This document shows positions 1 to 3,997 of a DNA stretch of 6,296 nucleotides, one piece after another. Position numbers and translations under genes: made by a program. Numbering within the stretch: position 1 is the stretch's first letter; every line of letters begins with the position of its first letter. Source of the stretch: Chloroflexota bacterium (GTDB lineage: Bacteria > Chloroflexota > Anaerolineae > Anaerolineales > DRMV01); the NCBI GenBank assembly GCA_013153335.1, contig JAADEP010000039.1:1-6296 (forward strand), in the 5' to 3' direction. The notes below the pieces were generated by a model that had not been told where the DNA came from, searched no databases, and was given only the letters and a program-made list of their open reading frames with translations.

Positions 1-1
1 C

Positions 2-172
2 GAGATTTTGCGCGCGATGGGCTTTCGCCCCGCGGACGACCCCCGGCCCAAAACGCGGCGCCCTACGCCCGAGGAGCGCCAGCGCATCTTGAACGATCTG
101 GAAGCCGGGCGCATCACGCCCGACGAGGCTGCCCGCTTGCTGCGGGGCGAATCTCTGGATCAGGAGACGTAG
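2..172 (+). CDS. DUF2089-like protein, C-terminal 56 residues (5' end off the window)
   Basis: This is the end of an open frame that enters from the left edge and stops at TAG 170-172. The visible 56 residues start with EILRAMGF, which resembles the end of the helix-turn-helix-like core of DUF2089 proteins (their 'R-L-D-E-x-x-x-A-L-G-Y' segment). A basic, proline-containing linker follows, then a short helical module at visible residues 26-50 (RQRILNDLEAG, then TPDEAARLL). DUF2089 proteins normally carry an N-terminal zinc ribbon, which would lie outside the window, so I cannot confirm it. The family is thought to be regulatory, but its function is not established. The stop codon lies 1 nt before the next ATG, which implies co-transcription and probably translational coupling. 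The same helical module recurs in the next two genes. The family call rests only on the C-terminal third. Confidence 0.72.
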   Translation, partial: EILRAMGFRPADDPRPKTRRPTPEERQRILNDLEAGRITPDEAARLLRGESLDQET

Positions 173-173
173 C

Positions 174-1142
174 ATGACCCGTGCGGTTTGGCATTGGCGT
201 TTTCCCGTGGACCCGCAGCATCCTGAACCCGTGGTGCTGCAGGTGACCGGCCCGGTGAGCGTGAAGGCCGGCGCTGGGGACGAGGTGTCGGTCAAGGCCG
301 TGGGCGAAGGGAGCCGCGACGCGCGCTCGGTGCGCGTGTTCGGGCCGGTCAAGGTTACCGCGGCGCCGTACGCGGTGCTGCACTTTGTGGATTGCCGCGG
401 CCCGATCCGGGTCGAAGGGCTCACGCAGGGCCATGTGCGCCTGGCGCGCGTGACCGGCCCTGTGCGCCTCCTCCGCGTGGCTCAGGTGGATGCCGAGGGC
501 GTTCACGGACCCATCCACGCGGAAGCCGTGACCGAACGCTTGGCCCTCGAAGCCAGCACCGGCCCGCTCAAGGTCGTGGGCCTGCCGAAGGCGCTTCAAG
601 CCCGCGTCGATGGGGTGGTGCAGGTCGAGGCACCCACGCTGGACGGGCAACAGATGCAGGTGCGCGCTTCCCAGGCCGTGTTGGTGCAGGTGCCCGCGTC
701 CACCGCGGCCCAGGGCCGGCTCGAAGCCCCCGAGATTTGGGTGGATCTGACGGATCCGGCCTACCGCGGTGCGGGCGCGTTCGAACTTCAGGCGCCCAAC
801 CCCGACCTGCACATCGTCGCGACCTCGGACGTGGCCGTGTATCTCGGCCCTGAGCCGCCCACAGCCTGGCAAGGGACCGGGGTTGTGAGCGGCTGGAGTC
901 GTTTTTGGCGCGAGCTGTGGCACTGGTTGACCTGGTTGACCCGGTGGACCCGCGACGGGCGGCTTCAGTCCCAGGGGCGAACCCGGCCAGCCCCGACCGC
1001 GGGGACCGAGGACGAGGGCACGACCGCAGCGGTGGCTGAGGATGACATAGCCACGGCCCGCCGTCGGATCCTGGACATGCTGGCCGCGGGCAAACTCACC
1101 GCGGAAGAAGCCGCGGAGCTGCTCGAGGCGTTGGAGCGGTGA
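174..1142 (+). CDS. Beta-solenoid-like protein with Trp-rich helix and C-terminal SHOCT-like module
   Basis: This 322-residue protein has no signal peptide, so it is probably cytoplasmic. Residues about 20-225 are rich in alternating hydrophobic residues and contain repeated Gly-Pro-hydrophobic turns at G26, G57, G76, G95, G112 and G130. The last five steps are 19, 19, 17 and 18 residues apart, as expected for stacked beta-strand coils similar to DUF4097-type repeats. Residues 241-258 hold six tryptophans (W241, W245, W249, W251, W254, W258) among Arg, Leu and Thr, probably an amphipathic, membrane-interface helix. A low-complexity linker (about 261-290) leads to a SHOCT-like module at 296-322 (RRRILDMLAAGKL, then TAEEAAELL). 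LiaX/YvlB proteins of Firmicutes also join such a module to beta-strand repeats, there with the module at the N-terminus, and LiaX acts in the envelope-stress response. A similar role here is inference. The ATG follows a GGAG at 163-166 with 7 nt spacing and lies 1 nt after the upstream stop. Confidence 0.82.
   Translation: MTRAVWHWRFPVDPQHPEPVVLQVTGPVSVKAGAGDEVSVKAVGEGSRDARSVRVFGPVKVTAAPYAVLHFVDCRGPIRVEGLTQGHVRLARVTGPVRLLRVAQVDAEGVHGPIHAEAVTERLALEASTGPLKVVGLPKALQARVDGVVQVEAPTLDGQQMQVRASQAVLVQVPASTAAQGRLEAPEIWVDLTDPAYRGAGAFELQAPNPDLHIVATSDVAVYLGPEPPTAWQGTGVVSGWSRFWRELWHWLTWLTRWTRDGRLQSQGRTRPAPTAGTEDEGTTAAVAEDDIATARRRILDMLAAGKLTAEEAAELLEALER
924..950 (+). repeat. Three tandem 9-bp units encoding W-L-T / W-L-T / R-W-T
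   Basis: TGGTTGACC occurs at 924-932 and again, identical, at 933-941. It is followed by the diverged unit CGGTGGACC at 942-950. The units are in frame and encode residues 251-259 of the surrounding gene, inside its Trp-rich segment. This suggests the aromatic segment grew by local slippage or duplication. Confidence 0.8.
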
Positions 1143-1148
1143 AGGAGA

Positions 1149-1261
1149 GGAAGCAGGTGAGTAGGAAGCGGGTGAGCAGGAAGTTGGTTGTTTGAAGTTG
1201 GTGGTTAGAAGTTGGGAGTCTGGCTTAACTGTCGACTAACGACTGTCGACTGTCAACTCTC
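1149..1261. repeat. Degenerate heptad / 14-15-bp tandem repeat tract between two genes
   Basis: Five units of 14-15 bp run from 1149 to 1221 with the rough consensus GGAAGTTGGTGAGTA: 1149-1163, 1164-1178, 1179-1193, 1194-1207 and 1208-1221. The first two are nearly identical. After a short join, five 7-bp units run from 1227 to 1261: AACTGTC, GACTAAC, GACTGTC, GACTGTC, AACTCTC. These create two GTCGAC palindromes at 1231-1236 and 1245-1250. The tract fills almost the whole 133-bp spacer and ends 3 bases before the ribosome-binding site of the next gene. It is much less GC-rich than its flanks and does not encode a plausible protein. Confidence 0.75.
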
Positions 1262-1275
1262 TTTAGGAGGTTTCC

Positions 1276-1656
1276 ATGTCCGACGAACGATTGCGCATTT
1301 TGAAGATGGTGGAAGAAGGCAAGCTTTCGGCGGAAGAGGCCGCGCGGTTGCTCAGCGCGCTGAGCGAGGCCCCGCGCGCGACCCAAGACGCGCCATCCTC
1401 AACCGACGCGCGGCGTCCGCGTTGGCTGCGCGTCCAGGTGCTCGAAGGAAATGGCCGCCGGGTGCAGGTCAACGTCCCGGTGAGCCTGGTGGATATCGCG
1501 CTGCGCATCGCGGCGCGCACAGCTGCGCTCAAAAACCAAGAGAGTCAGCAAATGCTGCAGGCGCTGAAAGACGCCATCGCGTCCGGGGAAATCGGTCGCA
1601 TTATCGAAGTCGTGGATGAATCAGACGGCGACCGGGTGGAGATCTTCTTAGAATAG
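1276..1656 (+). CDS. SHOCT-like domain protein, 126 aa
   Basis: Residues 4-27 form a short two-helix SHOCT-like module (RLRILKMVEEGKL, then SAEEAARLL). After a polar, proline-containing linker (about 29-48) there is a compact domain from W50 to E126: a strand (LRVQVLEG), the segment V65-NVPVSLVDIAL-R77, a helix around 88-103, and a final strand pair ending VEIFLE. I recognise this layout from uncharacterised 'SHOCT-like' proteins found beside DUF2089 genes. No catalytic residues are evident, and binding or a regulatory role is the likeliest function. There is no signal peptide or membrane segment. The start is set by a strong AGGAGG at 1265-1270, 5 nt before the ATG. The gene shares its helical module with both upstream genes, which argues for a joint function even though a 133-bp repeat-filled spacer separates it from its neighbour. 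A hairpin with a T run follows 38 bp after the stop. Confidence 0.82.
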   Translation: MSDERLRILKMVEEGKLSAEEAARLLSALSEAPRATQDAPSSTDARRPRWLRVQVLEGNGRRVQVNVPVSLVDIALRIAARTAALKNQESQQMLQALKDAIASGEIGRIIEVVDESDGDRVEIFLE

Positions 1657-1694
1657 CCAGCCCACGTTCACCCGTTTGCGGTCTGTTCGCGTCC

Positions 1695-1737
1695 AGCTCC
1701 TCCGGTCCCGCGCACCCTGGTGACCGGGGGAGCTTTT
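1695..1737 (+). terminator. Probable intrinsic terminator after the SHOCT-like genes
   Basis: The arms AGCTCCTCCGGTC (1695-1707) and GACCGGGGGAGCT (1722-1734) pair over 13 positions with one G-U pair and a 14-nt loop. The stem runs straight into TTTT (1734-1737), then CTC. The T run is short, so efficiency is uncertain. The position, 38 nt after a stop codon and well before the next promoter, fits termination of the upstream unit. Confidence 0.7.
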
Positions 1738-1763
1738 CTCGTGCCGACCACGGCGGGACGGGC

Positions 1764-1798
1764 CGCGATCGCTCGGTCGGATGACCTGAGCGGTCGCG
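1764..1798. other. Strong hairpin of unknown role in the intergenic region
   Basis: Bases 1764-1778 pair with 1783-1798 to give 15 base pairs, including one G-U, with a single bulged T (1787) and the tetraloop GGAT (1779-1782). A further 5-bp hairpin (GAGCG 1800-1804 / CGCTC 1813-1817) follows at once. No T run follows. It could be part of a structured RNA, a protein-binding palindrome or a REP-like element. Nothing in the sequence decides between these. The rest of 1657-1907 holds no convincing gene. Confidence 0.55.
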
Positions 1799-1907
1799 CG
1801 AGCGAATCCACCCGCTCACCCGCCAGAACCGGGTCCGCACCGGGCTTTGGCTTTTGGGGTTTGCTTTCCCACCGCTTTTGCCCCGCATCCGGCGGTTCTC
1901 CAGAATT

Positions 1908-1916
1908 TGGTACAAT
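1908..1916 (+). promoter_or_regulatory. Extended -10 promoter for the DUF2905 gene
   Basis: TGGTACAAT gives a TGn extension followed by TACAAT (1911-1916), one base away from the consensus -10. No good -35 box is visible at the expected distance (about 1888-1893), as is common for extended -10 promoters. The expected start is near 1923, which leaves a leader of about 30 nt containing GGAGG at 1941-1945. A small TTCT-CC-AGAA inverted repeat lies just upstream at 1896-1905. Confidence 0.65.
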
Positions 1917-1951
1917 GAAAATCCTACATCGCGGCGAAGTGGAGGCCATTT

Positions 1952-2185
1952 ATGGAAGCTTTCGGACGCTTGCTTATCCAGTTAGGCCTTCTCTTTCTTT
2001 TTCTGGGCGTGATCCTCTGGCTGATTGGGCGTTTGGGCGTGCCCTTTGGGCGCCTTCCTGGCGATATTGTCATCCAAAAAGGAAACGTGACGTGCATGTT
2101 CCCCATCATGACGTCGTTGTTGCTTTCTCTGCTGCTCACCCTTATTTTGAACCTTTTGGCCCGCGGCTGGCCCATGGGTGAGTAG
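1952..2185 (+). CDS. DUF2905 family small membrane protein, 77 aa
   Basis: This is a small inner-membrane protein. It has a first hydrophobic helix at about 7-26, the conserved core GRLPGDIVIQKGN at 33-45, and a second hydrophobic helix at about 54-69, with a short polar tail. The length, the two helices and the R-L-P-G-D-I-V-I core match DUF2905 proteins, whose function is unknown. The core loop between the helices is the most conserved part of the family and is probably its working part. GGAGG at 1941-1945 is 6 nt before the ATG. The gene has its own extended -10 promoter upstream. It stands 94 bp before tatD, so the two may be partly co-transcribed. Confidence 0.88.
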   Translation: MEAFGRLLIQLGLLFLFLGVILWLIGRLGVPFGRLPGDIVIQKGNVTCMFPIMTSLLLSLLLTLILNLLARGWPMGE

Positions 2186-2189
2186 TCCG

Positions 2190-2228
2190 CCACAAGCTTT
2201 CTGAGCCCGGTTTGTGGGCACGACCCAC
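2190..2228 (+). other. Two overlapping, mutually exclusive hairpins after the DUF2905 gene
   Basis: CCACAA (2190-2195) pairs with TTGTGG (2212-2217), and this stem can extend by three inner pairs. GTGGG (2214-2218) can instead pair with CCCAC (2224-2228) across a CACGA loop. The two share bases 2214-2217, so only one can form at a time. No T run follows, so this is not a standard terminator. Confidence 0.4.
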
Positions 2229-2268
2229 GCTTCGTTAGACATATGGTAGGATCAAAAGGCCGTGGGTC
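2222..2268. promoter_or_regulatory. Inverted repeat flanking an extended -10 upstream of tatD
   Basis: GACCCACG (2222-2229) and CGTGGGTC (2261-2268) are a perfect 8-bp inverted repeat separated by 31 bp. Between them is TGG-TAGGAT (2244-2252), an extended -10 that matches TATAAT at four of six positions. It resembles the TGGTACAAT promoter 336 bp upstream. No -35 box is clear. The arrangement could be an operator around the promoter or a chance dyad. The right arm lies a few bases before the tatD ribosome-binding site. Confidence 0.42.
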
Positions 2269-2279
2269 ATGGGGGAACC

Positions 2280-3173
2280 ATGCTGATCGATACGCATACC
2301 CATTTGCACTTTGACGCCTTTGACGCCGATCGCCCCCAAGTTGTGCGCCGCGCCCAAGAGGCGGGCGTCATCGCGTGGATTGACCCCGCGGTTGACCTGG
2401 ACGGCGCGCGGCGCGCGTTGACCTGGGCCCATCGTTACCCGGACGCGTATTTCGTCGCGGTCGGGGTGCATCCCAACAGCGCGCACACGGCCTGGCACGG
2501 CGAGGCCACGTTGCGTGCGTTGCGCACTCTGGCTAACGACCCCGCTGTGGTGGCCATCGGTGAGATCGGCCTGGACTATTACCGCGAGGCCACGCCCCCG
2601 CCGTTGCAACGCCAAGCCCTTCAAGCCCAACTGGATTTGGCCGCGGAGCTCGGCCTGCCCGTGATCTTGCATCAGCGTGAGTCCATCGCGGACTTGCTCG
2701 CCATCCTCGCGGATTGGGTCGCAGATTTGCGCGCGCATGGGCATCCCTTGGCCGAGGCGCCCGGCGTGTTGCACTCTTTCTCGGCCGGGCCGAGCGAAGC
2801 GTTGCGCGGCGTTGAGCTGGGCTTCTTCATCGGTTTGACCGGGCCTTTGACTTTCAAGAACGGCCACCGGATGCGCGCCGTCGCTCGAGCTGTGCCTTTG
2901 AATCACCTGCTTGTTGAGACCGACGCGCCGTTTATGGCCCCGCATCCCTATCGGGGCCGGCGCAACGAACCCGCGTATGTGCGTTGGATCGCCCAACGCC
3001 TGGCCCAAGAACGCGGCTTGCCCTTCGAAACCGTGGCCGCGCAGACCACCGCGAACGCGCAGCGCCTCTTTCGCCTCCCCCTGCGCCCAACCGAGCCTCC
3101 CACCTCCCCCCAGGCTGACCCCGGATCTCCGTCCGAGGAGGACGACCATGAGCCCCGCCATCTTGGTCCTTGA
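2280..3173 (+). CDS. tatD: TatD family metal-dependent hydrolase (putative deoxyribonuclease)
   Basis: This is a TIM-barrel metallohydrolase of the TatD family, whose members act as metal-dependent DNases and exonucleases in the cytoplasm. The metal and catalytic residues are all present: the H6-x-H8 pair in MLIDTHTHLHFD, E95 in AIGEIGLDYY, H131 in VILHQRE, H165 in VLHSFSAG and D215 in ETDAPFMAPHPYRG. The family domain ends near L266. The remaining 31 residues, rich in Pro, Ser, Glu and Asp, are an extra tail, giving 297 aa against the usual 255-265. The last 26 bp overlap the next gene, whose ribosome-binding site is read here as Glu-Glu-Asp codons. I chose ATG 2280 because it gives the usual M-x-I-D-T-H-x-H-L start and has GGGGG at 2271-2275. 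A GTG at 2262 would add six residues but lies almost at the predicted transcription start. The nuclease role is known for the family and was not tested for this protein. Confidence 0.93.
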   Translation: MLIDTHTHLHFDAFDADRPQVVRRAQEAGVIAWIDPAVDLDGARRALTWAHRYPDAYFVAVGVHPNSAHTAWHGEATLRALRTLANDPAVVAIGEIGLDYYREATPPPLQRQALQAQLDLAAELGLPVILHQRESIADLLAILADWVADLRAHGHPLAEAPGVLHSFSAGPSEALRGVELGFFIGLTGPLTFKNGHRMRAVARAVPLNHLLVETDAPFMAPHPYRGRRNEPAYVRWIAQRLAQERGLPFETVAAQTTANAQRLFRLPLRPTEPPTSPQADPGSPSEEDDHEPRHLGP

Positions 3174-3507
3174 GGATGAGCCTTTGCTCAATCAGCTGTA
3201 CACCAAAGCCCTCCAACGCGGAGGCTATGACGTGACCCAAGCCTACACCATGGCCCAAGCTCGCCAAAAGTTGGCCGCCCAGCCCTTTGACTTTTTGTTG
3301 GTGGACTTGCGCCTTCCCGATGGCATCGCGACCCATCTGTTGCGCGAGTTCCGGGACCGCCTGCGCGAACAAGGGACCCACGTGGTTATCTTGACGGCCG
3401 AGGCCCGGTACCGGGACGAACTGCAAGAGATGGGTTTTGAGCACTTTTTCGAAAAACCTATCTCGTTGGATATGCTACTTCGGTTTCTGGGGCGCTTGAA
3501 GCGATGA
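3148..3507 (+). CDS. Stand-alone CheY-like response regulator receiver protein
   Basis: This 119-residue protein consists of a single receiver (REC) domain and no output domain. The acidic pocket is E9-D10 in LVLEDEP, the phospho-acceptor is D53 in LLVDLRLPDG, the switch threonine is T83 in VILTAEAR, and the conserved lysine is K103 in FFEKP. All key residues are intact, so it should accept a phosphoryl group from a histidine kinase or phosphorelay. It would then act by binding a partner protein, since it has no DNA-binding or enzymatic domain. No kinase lies in this window, so its partner is unknown. A strong GAGGAGGA at 3135-3142 sets the ATG at 3148. The same frame is open further upstream to 2911, but that part is a shadow of tatD. 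The start lies inside tatD (26-nt overlap), and the stop is 16 bp before the cytochrome gene, so the three genes are very probably co-transcribed. Confidence 0.93.
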   Translation: MSPAILVLEDEPLLNQLYTKALQRGGYDVTQAYTMAQARQKLAAQPFDFLLVDLRLPDGIATHLLREFRDRLREQGTHVVILTAEARYRDELQEMGFEHFFEKPISLDMLLRFLGRLKR

Positions 3508-3523
3508 AGGGAGGGATTCTGCC

Positions 3524-3997
3524 ATGTTCGAGCCCCGTGCATCCCACCCGAGGAGGAAGGCCCCTGCCCGGGCGTGGTTTGCGCTCGTGCTTGTGTTGCT
3601 GGTCGGCCTTACGGTTCCCTTGGCCGGTTGCCAGCACACATCCGAACGCTCGCCGGGCGAAGCCCTGATTGTGAAGGGCAAGTGCTACGCGTGCCACGCG
3701 TACCCGGGCAATACCACCGTGACCAACGAAGAGCTGGCCCCGAGCTTCTGCCGCGTTCAGCACCGCTATCGCGCGGGCGAAATCGACCGCGCGTACTTGC
3801 GCGAGTCCATCCTTTACCCCAAAGCTCAAGCCGCGCCTTTGCCCCAAGGTTCGCTCACGCCCACGCCTTGGAACCCTCATCTGCAAATCATGCCTGAGGG
3901 GTACGCGGACATGTTCACCGACGAAGAAATCGAACAGATCATTGACTTTATCTTGAACCTGAATTGCGACACCTTCACGCCAGGAGCACCGGATTGA
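3524..3997 (+). CDS. Mono-haem c-type cytochrome lipoprotein
   Basis: This 157-residue exported electron carrier has a basic N-terminus (residues 1-16), a hydrophobic stretch (about 17-33) and the lipobox LAGC with C36 as the lipidated cysteine. It is therefore probably anchored on the outer face of the cytoplasmic membrane. The haem site is C54-Y-A-C57-H58, and the likely distal ligand is M123 in IMPEGY. The C-terminal helix TDEEIEQIIDFIL (132-144) is typical of class I cytochrome c. The segment YLRESILYP (91-99) resembles cytochromes attached to haem-copper oxidase or alternative complex III modules, but no such genes are visible here, so the redox partner is unknown. Two further cysteines (C76, C148) could form a disulfide. 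The ribosome-binding site (AGGGAGGG, 3508-3515) directly follows the preceding stop and sets the ATG at 3524. The stop shares one base with the next start (TGATG). Confidence 0.9.
   Translation: MFEPRASHPRRKAPARAWFALVLVLLVGLTVPLAGCQHTSERSPGEALIVKGKCYACHAYPGNTTVTNEELAPSFCRVQHRYRAGEIDRAYLRESILYPKAQAAPLPQGSLTPTPWNPHLQIMPEGYADMFTDEEIEQIIDFILNLNCDTFTPGAPD

Noticed and set aside
114..923. Long minus-strand open frame opposite the solenoid gene
   Set aside because: The translation is low-complexity and rich in His, Arg and Gly, with no recognisable domain. It is the mirror of a well-supported + strand gene in GC-rich DNA.
1190..1240. Possible promoter (TTAACT as -10) before the SHOCT-like gene
   Set aside because: No -35 lies at a usable distance, and the bases belong to the tandem repeat tract.
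1149..1261. CRISPR-like array
   Set aside because: The units are directly adjacent, 7-15 bp long and degenerate, with no spacers and no cas genes.
1797..1825. tRNA T-arm-like string near GCGAATCC
   Set aside because: The flanking bases do not form a T arm, acceptor stem or anticodon arm, and the same bases take part in other hairpins.
1720..2181. 153-residue plus frame across the intergenic region and DUF2905 gene
   Set aside because: It reads through the hairpins, the promoter and a second, clearly real membrane-protein frame, and shows no domain.
2262..2279. Upstream GTG start for TatD
   Set aside because: It would lie within about 4-5 bases of the expected transcription start, and the added residues are not part of the family. 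ATG 2280 gives the usual N-terminus.
2235..3191. Long minus-strand open frame opposite tatD
   Set aside because: The + strand frame carries every TatD metal ligand. The minus frame has no motifs and no start context.
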